The position numbers were made by a program, and so were the translations under genes. A DNA stretch of 64,000 bases from Galerina marginata. Its lineage: Eukaryota > Basidiomycota > Agaricomycetes > Agaricales > Galerinaceae. The notes under the pieces are model-generated. The model made no database searches. It saw nothing but the letters and a program-made list of their open reading frames with translations, and was not told where the DNA came from. Shown here piece by piece: positions 1 to 12,283 of this stretch. The stretch is taken from positions 930,001 to 994,000 of the forward strand of contig JAECYW010000021.1 of NCBI GenBank assembly GCA_023014335.1, given 5' to 3'. The stretch's first letter is position 1, and every line of letters begins with the position of its first letter.

Positions 1-2
1 CT

Positions 3-219
3 ATCGCAGGTGCCAGTCGCGCTGTGGTCAATGAATTGGCAAAAGAAGAGGCGAAGAGAAAGACCAATATGAGCGCGGCTGTCAAAAGCCTTTACGGTGA
101 TGGTGCAAAGAGGAAGGAGACATTTATGACTATGGGTACATTTACGAGGGTACGTCCTATTTCTCTCGTTCTCTACTCGCTTTTATTTACTGATTGCCAA
201 CTTCTCGTAGTACGCGTAA
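3..219 (+). CDS. C-terminal end of a gene entering from the left (unrecognised; Rtf2-like possible)
   Basis: The frame is open from the window edge and runs through a Lys/Arg/Glu-rich stretch to KETFMTMGTFTR. A GT-AG intron at 150-210 (donor gtacgt, acceptor ctcgtag) then joins a last exon of three codons, Tyr-Ala-stop, ending at 219. The charged tail closing on GTFTRYA reminded me of fungal Rtf2 (DUF602) C-termini, which act at stalled replication forks, but too little is visible to claim it. The splice model is firm; the identity is not. Confidence 0.5.
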
Positions 220-882
220 TACCTTCGAGATCCATCCTCCGGTCATTAGGACCGTCTTCACAGTATATTTGTATTTTTGGCTGTATGTATAGCTTCTATT
301 GATAATTGTATTCTGGTTGATTCTTCTAAGCGTTTTAGTTAACAGGCGAGGATCCAGCTTTCATGAATCGTCATGGCTCTTTATTCTTCTATGTAGACAC
401 TCGGCTCTAATACACAAACGTGCTCCAACAGTCCTCCCTGCTGCCCGACATGCAGGATCCAGAATTGGCGCTCTAACAATTGCTCAAACTGACCCCGCTG
501 ACATTCGGTACCCTGGCATTTCAGTAAAAAAGGCGTCTTCTGAAAAGCGGGAATTCTTTACTAATCCAGGCAATGCACTGCCAACGCCTCCGAGTTTCTA
601 TGAATTTCGACCACTTTTTCCCTGTGTACTCATCGCTTGCTAGGGCAACACAAATCAGTGCGCTCTTTGCGGTGCACGCTTATCGTTGATTCTACCATGA
701 CGCTGTGATAGATACTGCACTTAAAAGTCAACATTGAGGCATTTCTCAACTAGCCGACATCAAGCGTCTGCAATATTCATCAAACCTCCGTTTACCTGCC
801 GTTTATTTTACCACAGGCAGTACCATGTGGACTTACTTGAAACGTCACTCGCAAGGAAGGTGAGAGTACTAACAGGATACAG
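220..882. other. intergenic, no gene seen
   Basis: Open frames here (for example one of 114 codons at 299-643) show neither family resemblance nor usable splice sites. The stretch holds the 3' end of the gene to the left and the upstream region of the metalloprotease gene to the right. Confidence 0.5.
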
Positions 883-889
883 TATATAA
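883..889 (+). promoter_or_regulatory. TATA box of the metalloprotease gene
   Basis: The sequence tatataa lies 83 bp upstream of the ATG at 972, a normal spacing for a TATA-driven fungal promoter of a regulated secreted enzyme. It is the clearest TATA element I saw in the window. Confidence 0.6.
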
Positions 890-971
890 GGACGCGGGGT
901 TCGTTCATGGTTCCTTACGCTGGACGTCCAACCCTCTTCGACTGTGTCGATACCAATCAATTATCATCATC

Positions 972-2105
972 ATGAAGTTCTTTACGACACTCGTCTTGAC
1001 GCTAGGCCTCGGTATTTCTCTGGTATCCGCCGCACCCGGAGCTGGCAATACCCACATTCATCGTGCTGTTCATGGCGGACGGTCAGTTCTCTATATTTTA
1101 GATAACGAGATTGTAGGTCGCTGATATCGGTTGTGTCACAGGTCGTGTGGGACGCACATCAGCTCCCATAGAAAGGCAGCCGTGGAAAGGAAGTTTGCTG
1201 TGCAGCGGAAGGCGCGCACGAAGACGGCGAAACTTGCAACACAGGTTATCAACGTATACTTCCACGTCATAGTTGCGAATGCGACTCTTGCTGGAGGATG
1301 GGTCCCGTATGCCTTGCAGTATTTTTCCCTCTTTCATTTGCTGATTGTATTTGCAGCAAGTCTCAGATAACGAAGCAAATGGCGGTTCTCAACCGGGACT
1401 ACAAAAACGCTGGAATCCAGTTCCGTTTGGTTAACACGACACGAACTCTGTCCAAAAAGTGGTTCTCAGGTGTCTCTCCAGACGGGTTCGTCTTTCACAT
1501 TGCTCTTCCCCCCATCATAGACTCAAAATCATTATGTTATTCTAGCCAACTACAGACCGACATGAAAAACAAGCTACGAAAAGGCGGAGCCGAGAGCCTC
1601 AATGTCTACACCGTCGGCTTCCAAAACCAAGCATCCAATGGCTTACTCGGATACGCGACCTTCCCAGCGGACTACAAGGGCCTGCCTAAAGACGACGGTG
1701 TTGTTCTGCAATACGCGACGCTCCCAGGCGGCTCCAACAAGCCATTCAACCAAGGACGGACCCTCACGCACGAGGCTGGGCACTGGGTTGGGCTTTACCA
1801 TACTTTCGAAGGCGAATCGTGCACGTCTAGCGGCGACATGGTATCAGATACCCCGGCCCAATCTGTTGCTACCTCTGGTTGCCCAATCAAGAAACCTGAT
1901 AGCTGTCCAGGACAATTAGGCCTTGATCCTATTCGTTCGTGCCCTTCTTTCCATTCTCCGTGATGTGTGTACTGATTCTACGCTTATCCTTGTTGTAGAC
2001 AATTTCATGGACTACTCGGACGACGCCTGCATGACCATGTTCAGCAAGGGTCAAATCACCCGCCTCCAAGACCAGCTGAGGACTTTCCGAAATATTGATG
2101 TTTAA
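972..2105 (+). CDS. Secreted M43B zinc metalloprotease (MEP1-like)
   Basis: Five exons (972-1081, 1142-1306, 1357-1485, 1546-1934, 1999-2105) give 299 residues. Residues 1-21 form a signal peptide ending SAAP. A basic propeptide-like region follows, then the pappalysin-type catalytic domain. The zinc motif HEAGHWVGLYH has His210, Glu211, His214 and His220, and the Met-turn follows in NFMDYSDD. Length and order match the cytophagalysin-like (M43B) extracellular proteases common in basidiomycetes, which degrade protein outside the cell. All introns are 50-64 bp GT-AG, and each splice restores a conserved family segment (GGWV-PKSQI; DPI-HNFMDYS). The gene looks intact and is preceded by a TATA box. 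Confidence 0.9.
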
Positions 2106-4745
2106 TTCATCTTTGTCGTCATGTACTCTAGTCGCACGAAGCGTGCCAGTCGTGTACTCTTGGTAATTTCATGTTGATATAACGACAATATCGATTCGCG
2201 ACTGCACCTTCACGACCAGTCAATGCTGGGCGTCCTGTCAATTAGGCGATGTCGCGTAAGCACTGTGAACACTGAGCAGCTTGAATATCTCGCGCCGGAA
2301 TATAATTAGTGCAATCTCCTATGCATCCTCGTTGATTTCAAGTTGTACCTCTAGATCTTCCGGTCCGGGATCGGCTGGGATCGGTCAACAATTGCATCTG
2401 CAACAACCAGGGAATTTTTTATATACCGCACCGTATCCAGACTCCAGGAGTCAAAGCTACAGTATAACGGAATGAAAGGGATCTACAATTAATGAAATCA
2501 TATCACAAAATTACCTTGTCAACCGAATTGCAAGCGGCGAGCGGCAATCGGGCAATCCCATTTCCAATTCGCTCTAACCCTTCCAGATTGGGACTGGGCC
2601 CTACAGGTCCACAAGTGCGCCACGCGCAGCATCATTGCCCTAGCATGACCAGCGGTCGGTGGATGTTGGAAAACAGGGCCTGCAATTCAAGGACAGTACT
2701 TAGGTACTAAGGTAGGTCGAGAGTACTGGCTGGGCCTAAGACTTAGGGGCTTTGCCAGGATCCCAGGGCCCCCCGGGAGCGGTCCCGCGCCTGCGCGTTC
2801 GCGTGTGGGTGGTTGGCAAATGGGTAACTAGAGGTAAGAATCAGTCGTTGGAGGTGTTTATTATACGGACGTGGTCCCCATAGAAAAACTATCACTTTAC
2901 CGAAACTAAGATACTACTTTTTGTATATAGGTGGCTATCTTGTATATACCAAGTAATATGAAGTTCTCAAAACACTACATAGGCCGGTGGGGACTTAGAG
3001 GAGAGCTCCTAGGGATAATTCCTCCCGATCCTTGGGTATCAGGCAGGATGCAGCGGTTAAAACCCTGTGGGAGGTGATCATGGTTCTCCGTGCATCACCT
3101 AGAAATCCCCGTCATCCACAAATGACTTGAAATAAGCTTTTGTAGCCACAGAAAAAACGCATGAGCTCGCGTTGAATTGAAAGTCGTCGGTCGATTGGCG
3201 GAAGTAACACGCTGACGGACGGCGGCTGATCGCTGAGCGCTGATTGTTAGGCATGCCCGACCACCGAGTCGCGAGTTGATCTTCGGGGAACGCTCAGAGG
3301 GTGAAAAGTGACTAAAAATACTCGTCCTCTAGAGCTGGCGCTGAGAAGCTGAGTCGCACACATCGTTATAATTACGAACTGGACATCATGATCAGTTTTC
3401 AATCAGAAGTATCTGTGGTATTAGAACCTGTTAGAACTTTGAACTTGGGTAGCTTCTGCGTTTCATTGAGCTAAAACTGACCTGGACATGTAGCTCGAGT
3501 ATTGACTGAGGCTGTTCTCTCTGGCGGGTGCGCGTCTGTGTACGTTTATCGAAGAGGCCAGAACCTCTCGCCCACTTGTATTTTCGTCAGCTAAATTACC
3601 AAGCGATGATGCGTGGGTGTCGGTGGGACTGCAGACCAGAAAAAATCCCATCATCTTTGGAGCGGGAAGCATAGAACATTGAGAAGCCAGAGATTTAATT
3701 AATCCCTAGAGGCTACAGCGGTGTCGTCAAAAGCCCCGTTGTTGGTGGGTTGTATTAATATCTGTAGGCGATACTCTGGGATCCTCAACGAACTGCCTTT
3801 GCCAGGTAAAGGACGACCGAGTCTTTACCCGGCTGTGAATAGCATGAGCGTCGTGTGCCGTTGTGTCAACTGTGGTAGAAGGGCTGGAGCGATGTGGGCG
3901 AGTGTCCATGGGCAAAGCGAATGCCGACGGAGAGAAGTGGATACCTGAGAATAAATTATAAAAGGAGATGAGGCGTCGACGTCGGCAGATTCAGCCAAGC
4001 CAGACTTCAAAAGAGGTTCGATGCAGGATACCGATGAAGAAAAGGATAAGTTCTTGAGTAGAGACCATTTTATTGCCAGATGACGAGGGTCCCGACCGAT
4101 CTTGGCTTCATATATTGTAATTGAGTCGACCCTGCCAACGATCAGGGCAATTGCATCACGACTCATTGGAGATGAATTAACGCAGCACCGATTTCGATAA
4201 CTTGCCGAGTTATCTAGGGTCCTCCAAGAAGAGTCGAAGGCGGTAATCTGTTTGTAAAGCCATATACAGAACATACGCAGCCCTTGTAATTGGGGTTTCG
4301 TTTGTCGGGAATCATGATGATATGATGAAAGGTTGACACTTCCTGGCGTGGCCGAAACCGAAGGGGGCCTTTGACAACGATAAAGGGATGATCGATTCAG
4401 GTCCATGTCCGATTTGTCAGTCAAGCAGTCCACACCGGCTTGACCATCAACGACCACCTCCTCCCCACCGTTCTTTTCTCTTTTTCTCTCTTTCTCCTGT
4501 CTGTATTTTTCAAATTTCTTTTCTGTGCTCTATTTTCATCTGCATTTTCACCGATCATCACCAAACCCCGACAGTCAGTGCTATCTTTGGCCAAACGGTC
4601 CACCTGACATCAACAAGAAGCTCACTGGCCCCAGCTTTACCGCGGTCGTCGTTGTCTCAACCACATCCTTGCTGGCCGTCGATAGCGATAATCTAGCCGG
4701 CCTATCCTCGACCCTGACCATCGCCGGTCCCCCCATCTAATCGCA
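2106..4745. other. long gene-free stretch; pyrimidine-rich G-alpha promoter at its right end
   Basis: No convincing gene is visible. Positions 2760-2820 are GC-rich with C/G runs, and 3825-4457 has a 210-codon frame on the minus strand that resembles nothing I know. From about 4444 to 4520 the plus strand becomes strongly CT-rich, as often seen upstream of fungal genes, and this probably belongs to the G-alpha promoter. Confidence 0.5.
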
Positions 4746-6607
4746 ATGGGCACATGCATGTCGGCACCGACAGGGGGTGCAGAAGTCAGCGAGCGCGATA
4801 GGGTGTTGCACAGGGAAGCAGAGAAACAGCTCAAGGAGGTACGTGTTCACAAGCTCTTTCTACACTCCCCAGCATCGCCCGCCCATGGAAGTCGCTCGTA
4901 TCACAAACACTAACTATTGTCCTTCTGCAGGCAAAGGCCAAGATGGCATCGCAGGTCAAGGTTAGTTACTCTTTCGATTAAAGCTTGTCCCATCGCCCAA
5001 TGCCCTTGTCCAGGTCCTTCTCCTAGGTTCAGGCGACTCGGGAAAGTCTACTGTTCTCAAGGTGCGTTATCTCCGTCCCCTCGGTGTCGTAACGTCGGTC
5101 AGGGAAGTCTCATATTTGGATATTTTCCCTTTTCCAGCAAATGCGCCTGATACACAAAGTGCCATTCTCACCGTCAGAAATCGAGCACTACCGCCAACTG
5201 GTGTTCGAAAATCTGACCCGTGGTCTCCGGTATCTGCTGGATGCTATGGAGGACATGGAGCTGAAGGTGTCCGACGACAATCTCCCACACTTGGATTTAA
5301 TTGATGGCGTCCGGGATATACGAGACGCAGAGCCTTTCCCAATGGCTTATTACACGCCACTCAAATCGCTCTGGGAGGATATAGAAGTGCAAAAGGCTTG
5401 GGAGAGGGGTAACGAAGCGGCTCTACCAGAGAAGTGAGTATAATTTGTAGCACTGCTTCTGGCGCTCAACTGAGGGGGTTTACCAGCTTATCGTACTTCT
5501 ACTCGGATTTGGAGCGCTTATTCGATCCTATATATCAACCGACGGAACAAGACATCATTCGGTGTCGAGCGCGCACGATAGGGATCACAGAGACGACGTT
5601 CTTGCTCCGAGAACACGAGATGCTGATGGTTGATGTGGGTGGGCAGAAGAGCGAGCGGAGAAAGTGGATTCATTGCTTCCAGGATGTTACAAGTATACTC
5701 TTCCTGGTAAGCTTGAGCGGGTACGACCAATGTTTGGTGGAGGATAGGGATGCGGTGCGTCTAAAAATAAGCCACAATTTTCGAGCACAAGACTGACCGT
5801 ACTTTTTGCCTTTAGAACCAAATGCAAGACGCGATGACAATCTGGGACTCGATATGTCACTCCCAATGGTTCAAGCAAACGTCAATTGTGAGTATGCATG
5901 TGCATGTACCCGTCTATCCGTACCGCCCGCCGACGCTCGTCATATGTCTAGATCCTCTTCCTAAACAAGAACGATCTCTTCGAGAAAAAGATTCCCACGT
6001 CCGATATCAAGAACTTCTTCCCGGTATGTCCGCCTTGTCCCAGTGAGGTCTGTAATAAGTATTCATCAATTCGTCGTGATATACAGGATTTCGACGGCGA
6101 GGCAGGTGATATCAAGGCGGGTCGGGATTATTTCAAACGCAGGTTCGCCAGGCTCGCTCAGAAAGCCGGACGGTCGAAAGAACGAGAGATCTATATTCAG
6201 TAAGGCATCCTATTTCCCACTTTCACTTGTGTGAGTCTGATGATGTTCACGTCCACGCTTTGCCTCCCACCTCTCTCAATCCTATTGTACCTATTTGTGT
6301 GCGTGCTCACTAGTATTACCACGGCGACGGATACTGCCATGCTCCGGGTCGTAATGGCTGCGGTCGAAGGTACGTTCTTACCCCGTTCTGTTCAGAAGAC
6401 GCCAAGTTTCTAACTGACCTTGTGTTCCTCGTAGAGTGAGTTCCTTTCTTTCGTTACCTTTCATGCCCCCGGCGTTGTTATTGCTTTTCTTGGGCCGAGT
6501 GCATCCTTGCCCGGTTGAATCCGATTACCAATCGTACGCTCATCATCCTCTGAACTTGCTATAGCATCACCCTACGTTCCAACCTCGAAACGGCGGCGTT
6601 GATATAA
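4746..6607 (+). CDS. Heterotrimeric G-protein alpha subunit
   Basis: Eleven exons give 363 residues: 4746-4838, 4931-4960, 5014-5061, 5138-5433, 5487-5754, 5816-5887, 5952-6023, 6087-6199, 6314-6369, 6435 alone, 6565-6607. The start MGTCMS fits N-myristoylation with an adjacent palmitoylatable Cys. G1 is GSGDSGKST (residues 46-54, usual GAGESGKS), switch I is RARTIGITETTF with the catalytic Arg and Mg-binding Thr kept, switch II is DVGGQKSERRKWIHCF, G4 is FLNKND and G5 is TTATDT. It would bind GTP at the membrane and relay receptor signals such as pheromone or nutrient cues. The divergent P-loop suggests a member of the expanded agaricomycete G-alpha set rather than the canonical Gi-like subunit. 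The last splices need a one-base exon at 6435 to restore VED-I-LRSNL. Confidence 0.9.
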
Positions 6608-9600
6608 CCTCTTTCTCAATATCTATCTTCGCCTTTTTCATCTTACTGTATTTTTCATATTATACCTTAAGCCATTTTTTCTCGCTTTGTATCATCTCAT
6701 CCTTTTTATCTCCTCTTCCCTGATTTCGTCTTTGGATATTGACGCAACTTATTTTTTCATATTGCTCTCGAACTGCCCTGTTGCCTACCCCTGCGTGCAA
6801 ACAAAACAAAAATCTCTCGCCCATTGAAACCTGATCGCACCGTTACGTCACGGTACAATAACCATTGCGATTCTGCATTCATAAAAACCCCGGAAATGAA
6901 TTCTTCCGTCCGAATGCACCACGGAACAGTGCGATCGTAAGCAAAAACGTGAGTGTTCTTCCGTCCCGACCTGAGATCCCGAGCCTTAACCCTGCCCGAT
7001 GCGCTAGATCCGGTCAATTATGTTGTGAAATCTCAAGCGCCTTCGGTCCCCTAATCTCACCTATATCTTTTTGGTGCGTGTGGCGCGTTTGTTTTCTGCT
7101 CCGCATTTGACGACGCTCATTGATGGATCCATCATTCTTGGTGTTCAATCAATATACTTAGCATTCATGTCTCAAAACGCACCAAACTCATCTTCTTGCT
7201 CGGTCCTTTCATCCGGAGGACGGGCGGGCCTGATCTCTGAAAGTCGCCAACCGAAATACATACTCAGGATCGCAGCTCGTTGTTCTCCCGAGGCACATCA
7301 CCCCTCCTTCCATTCCCCTTGTCTTGTTACGTCTCATCACCTACACACATCACACCATCACCACACATTTGGCCATGATCAAAAAACTTCACCCTAATAC
7401 TGATCTTCGGCGCACACATTATCTACGAACGGACCGGCCATTATTATCTCTGAAGGAAAGATTTTGCAACGGAACCTACACAGAATCTGGGGTCTAGTGA
7501 AGTGACAGATTTGTCGCCCACTACGCCGACGCGGACGGAGATGGGTTGCTAGTGTCGAATTCGGGACGGGGTATCCTGCCTTGAACCGCACCGAGGGAGG
7601 CTGCCATGCGTTACAAGACAAACTTTCTTCCTTCGTCTCAACACTTCGACATTGCCCTCGCGCTTCTAATCCCAGCCCTCAAGATTCTGTTCCTGTGACC
7701 CCGCTTCGCCCATTTATCGCCCTATTTTTCTCCTTCCATGGAAGTGTATTAACAGATATCACTTTTAAGCTATGTTTTTTCGTTCTTTCGTTATCTTCCA
7801 CCACCGTCCTGTTATCCTTTCACATGTAGAAGTTCTATCGGACAGGAGTATATAATAAGCGTGCTCGGTTCTTATTTATATATGCCTTCGAATTCTTTTC
7901 TTCTGTTGCCCTCGATTTTCGTCCTTCCTCATTCTGCATCCCCTCCGCAACGTATCCCTCACAACATATCCACATTATGTACCCACTCATCATTTGTATC
8001 TCGAGGCCCGTTGTTATGTAATTCTGTGTTGTGTACCTACCTCTTGACGACTCAATTTTAGCGCTTGCCAAATCGTGCATGTCTACCCTTTCCCTCGCTA
8101 AGGTCTCGGCCTTCTTCCTTCAAGTTTGCAAGGCATCAAACATCAGCCTATCCAGGTTAACTGGTCTTGATATAGCAAACCTATTCTACTGCGCATGAGC
8201 TACCATCTCGAGTCCGGTGTGTCAATCTGTGAGCATTACGCGCCATTATAGGTTATACAAGCCCCGCACACTACGAAACCACCCCAATCTTAAAATATAG
8301 TAGCCATTAGTAAGTTCTCCTCCACGGCCAAGGTCAATTTTGATGACGAGATAGTAATGTCCCTCGAAGAGAAGAAATCAGTGCCCTGCTTCAGCCAATG
8401 GGAAGTTCAGTCTGAGTTTCTTTTCCTTCAGTCGTCTTGCCGTCCCCTCCGAGTTGCTGGACGAGAATTTACACATTGCGCATGCGTTGTTTCCTCATTG
8501 CTACATAATTAAACTCGGGTGAATTGTTTTCCATTCTGCTCCAGGTGTCACGGCATCGCCTAGAATTGCGCGCTCAGCACATGCCCTATGCTCAATTAGG
8601 AGTGGCAGGACGACATATCAATCTAAAATACACAACGGACGTCGGGTAGTTTAAGGTTTAAGTACACTACAGATGGGCACTGGAAACGTTTGATTCAGAT
8701 ATGATGGCAGTATGGTGCTTGGATCTTCGAAAGACAGCGGGACCACGATGGATTAGTGAGCTGATGAGTGAACTGTACGTGATATGTTATTTAGGATGAA
8801 CATGGCGTGGTCTTACCTCGGCCAAATTGTGCCAGAGAGATCCTTTAGAGCGGCCTGGACTGGGATTCCGGGATGAGGATGCACTGAAAATATACGCAAG
8901 CAATCCGAGAACACCAGACATCAGAAAGCTCCAAAGTAGATCTAGGCGAAATTTCAACGGATCGGGGAGGCGATATTCCTCTTAGACTTTCTATCGATGT
9001 CCCACTGAGACTGTAATTATGCCATTCTTGGCTGCCACCTAGGGGTATTGTGCAGAAAATAACAGAGCAGCCAGCCAGGCTATTAGCAGTACGACTGACA
9101 GATAGGATCCTAGTTTTTTCATACTGTCTCCCCCGGGCCCCCCGCGGAGGTTTTGGCCATCCCAAAGACATGATAACCCTGTACGACTGAGTGTTACGAA
9201 CAAATCTTAGATCGCCCTCTAAGCTCCAGAGAAGTCGACAAATTGGGGAATTTCGGCCAGATGAAGTTTAGCTTCAGTATTCCGACACAGCTGTCAGCAA
9301 GGGCCCAGCAAGGGTTCCAACTTTCTGGTCCTGAGATTGTATGTAGGCTCGAAGCAGTTCGAAGCAAAGGGCGTGAGCCCTGTGATGAAATATCGGCCCG
9401 ACATCCGACGCACCTTTGACTCCTTCCGCTTCCGGATTTTTATCGACTGCATTCCTACCATGATCATCCTACTAGTACCACTCACAACCCACTACAACTG
9501 CTTCCCTGGGAATCTATCAACTTCGGAGCAATTTCGGGCTGGATCTTGTCTCTGAATTTCGAGAATATGTCGTCGTTTAGCCCCCCCCTTCTTTGGTCGA

Positions 9601-9777
9601 CACTTGTGTGCCAACCGTATCCCTTGAAACCATAAGTACCTCGTAGCTTATCGCGCGATGTTGCAACTCCGAAAAGCTTTCTTCTCTCTAGAGTTCTTTG
9701 AAAAATCCTTCCTATGTCTCTCAAACCTCTCTGCGGCTCCTAGGTTGACAACATAATACCGTACCGCTTTTACCGCC
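6608..9777. other. 3.2 kb with no identifiable gene
   Basis: From about 6608 to 8150 the plus strand is T/C-rich with many stop codons in all frames; it may hold the G-alpha 3' UTR and upstream DNA. From 8150 to 9777 short unrelated frames occur on both strands. No tRNA, splice-consistent exon chain or transposase was seen. Confidence 0.45.
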
Positions 9778-10115
9778 ATTCCTCCTGAACTTTTGGATAG
9801 ATGGATTACCAAATAGTTACTGACAACCTCCACGATGACGGACTGGCTTTAATGGCCCTTGGTCTCGCATTGAAGCAGACATTGATTAGGAGCGCGCTCT
9901 TCTCTTTGCCAAGCTTGAATTTATGTACAGAGACACTCCTGTCGAGTGTGGGCCAGACAAAAACCAGCCAGGCTCCGCTTTTACAAAATACTTGATTTTA
10001 ACGGCGGGATCTTGCCCTCCTCGAAGCTCCTTGGACAAGTTTTTCATTTGCCGTCGAGTCTATCCACATTAAAGATCGGTTTCAGTCGTCGGGAAGGTGC
10101 GAATACCGAGAGCTT
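9778..10115 (+). pseudogene. Decayed F-box gene copy
   Basis: A short F-box opens with IPPELLDR, hits a stop (tag at 9821), and resumes as DNLHDDGLALMALGLALKQTLIRS. This closely parallels LPPELLDRIIDSLHDDKRALLALSL-QQTLVRS in the F-box protein encoded at 12284-13833 on the other strand. Further right another frame gives SIHIKDRFQSSGRCEYRE, matching that protein's FIHIEGVFHSFRRHEYP. Frame changes between the segments and an internal stop show it is a relic. Similarity fades after about 10115. Confidence 0.6.
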
Positions 10116-10516
10116 GTTCCACTATTGAAATGTCCTCGCGTCCTTCAACAGCGTCACGGAGGGGAGGCGGTGTATTGAAATTACCATTACCCGTCGCAAT
10201 AGTGTCATGGGTGCATCGAAGGGGCCGGCCTACATACACCGTGTGGGTTCAAGTAATAGCTCGTATGCTTACCGCAAACATCAACTCTCCAGTTTCAGGT
10301 ATTCGCTGCCAAAATTTTGCTGTATTTTTACATTTATAGCCTCCAAAAATCAACAGCTCAGAGCCCTATATACTGATAAGGCCCTTTCACTCAAGTCCAG
10401 GGCAACGACCGACTCACAAATACCGCCTCATCCGACTTGCCCCAAAACCCTTTCAGGCAACTATGCCTGAGGGTACCTTTTCGAAACGGGCCGATATACT
10501 GGTTATTGATACTTGA
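10116..10516. other. spacer after the F-box relic
   Basis: No gene is seen. It may contain further decayed F-box sequence that I could not align by eye, and it runs up to the stop of the minus-strand gene at 10517. Confidence 0.4.
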
Positions 10517-11958
10517 TTATAAATTTGGGGGGGGGGGGGGGGTTAGAAGGACTGCCAGACCGGTGTTGATTGTCAGAGAGGAGGTGTATCCTGAGGTACT
10601 CCGTCGAGGACGAGGGTTTCCGCAATATACCTGAAACAGAAGATTAGTATATGATTTCAAAAAAAAATGTAGGACAGACTCTTTCCACTTTGCACTTTCA
10701 AGATCATCGCCAAATTGCATCAACTTTTCCAAGAGGAATTTGTCGAAACAATGCCAGAAACTGTTCTCCTTTGAGACACGGCCACGGCGTGGGATTGACT
10801 CTGGTTCCTGAAAAATCTCCCCCGTTCGCTGACGCTTTCTCGCATAGGCCAAATCGGTTTCATTGAGGTCAGTTGCTGGTGACTCAACGCGTAAGCAATT
10901 AATGTTCTCGCGGGCGAATCGACGCTACAAGTCTGAGGTCAGCATATTTTTTTAAAAAAGGGGCGGGTCGATAATAAAGCTAAAGCACTTACGAGAAGCG
11001 CGACTCGCGCAGTGAACTGAGCAGGAGCCGCAATGGATAGATTTCCTTCCATCTTAAATTTCCGGTAGAGTAACTGCACCGTCGCAGCCAGTGACGCCGG
11101 CTTGTCATCAACGCTATGCAAGATCTGGAGGTAATGTGAGGTGTGTCAAGGGTTTTCCAATTGGCGCTATCGTACATATACCCGATACTGGTTCTTGATG
11201 CTCCTGCACTGGCCGGTAAGTTCCTTCTTGATAAAAGAAACGCGGTCAGGCTTGTCAAAAACGTCATCAAAGCCATATCTGTTCGCATTCGCCTTGAGTT
11301 CTTCCTGCATCGCGTATTAGTGCCGTCCCGTACTTTGACATGATATCCTTACCTTCACCGCTGTGTCCATCGTCTCATAAGAGGTGATGGTGGCGCTGCA
11401 TACAAAATCTTTTGCTACAGCTATTATATTAGTCTAGAGAAACATCTGAGTTGTTTCAATTGGAGATGAAATGCATATGACCTACTTTCTGGCTAGGCGA
11501 CAAGTCCCATTTGGTAAGGATGCCTCTCACATCCTTTAGCAGTGACTCCGTCCCATCGTCTTTTCTTATCATAAAGGCCATCATATTGCTTAGCTTGGAT
11601 ATCTCGTCCTTTATTTCGAGCAACCCGGTCCTCATTTCAAACACCTCGTTCCTCATTTCGAACATCTGGGCCTGCGCGCCGACTCGAAGCAGCATGTCTT
11701 CGGGAGTAGCCTCAGAACCAATCTATCGTCACAGAATAAGAAAAGCGACAGAGCTTAAGTGTAAACATTTACTTGTAATGCTTCATGTAAATCGTGCCTC
11801 TGCTCTGCGGAGAGGCGAAATCGGTCACTGATATCATCAACGGATTGTGAGGGTGTCCACAGATAAGGATCAGAGCGTCTGTTAGGCAAAGTGCTGCTCT
11901 GGTAGTAGTTATCACGACGAGGTGGGTTCACAAAAGAGGACGACGACGCAAAGGACAT
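10517..11958 (-). CDS. Unrecognised 7-exon basidiomycete protein
   Basis: Minus-strand exons 11773-11958, 11486-11722, 11353-11433, 11182-11304, 10993-11124, 10676-10924 and 10517-10630 give 373 residues, and every junction is phase 0. The N-terminus is Ser/Arg-rich. A heptad-like coiled coil follows (QMFEMRNEVFEMRTGLLEIK), then an alpha-helical core (ELKANANRYGFDDVFDKPDR, ELTGQCRSIKNQYR, SLAATVQLLYRKF), then a basic Arg/Lys patch. The last intron has a clear branch sequence (actaat) and is only 45 bp. The C-terminus runs into a poly-C tract read as five prolines, so its end may vary. I have seen similar proteins of unknown function in basidiomycetes but cannot name the family. Confidence 0.65.
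10527..10542. repeat. 16-base poly-G homopolymer
   Basis: An uninterrupted run of 16 G on the plus strand. On the minus strand it lies inside the last exon of the 10517-11958 gene and encodes its terminal proline run, so a length change here would alter the C-terminus. It is also a likely place for sequencing error. Confidence 0.9.
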
Positions 11959-12283
11959 AATGCCACTGTGATTGGAAGAGGGCGGTGGCTAGGGATTTTA
12001 TGTGTTTACGCCACGCCATGTGACTGGCGGAAAGGTGTCCCAGTAACTTTTCAGAAAGAACCCTTGTTTATGTAAATTAGATTTTAGAGCTTCGCAATTC
12101 ACATCATGAAGATATATCACTGACGAAAAAATTCGATCTTCCCCCTCTCAGTTCAGGCGCGATTAACCAGAATTATTATAGCGAAGGAATGTGACATGTG
12201 CCCCCTTTGTCAACGGGGAATCCAGTGGCACAAGCCGATGATTTGGACATGAGCGATATCGGTTTAAAGATATAGATATCTAG
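11959..12283. other. spacer between two minus-strand genes
   Basis: No gene is seen. It contains the promoter of the gene at 10517-11958 and the 3' region of the F-box gene. Confidence 0.5.

Noticed and set aside
2760..2820. GC-rich patch resembling another at about 9125-9160, considered as a retroelement or LTR remnant
   Set aside because: Similarity is limited to short C/G runs; no LTR ends, primer-binding site or coding remnant was seen.
3825..4457. 210-codon minus-strand frame upstream of the G-alpha gene
   Set aside because: No motif, no family resemblance, composition not protein-like, and it overlaps a CT-rich promoter; insufficient for a gene call.
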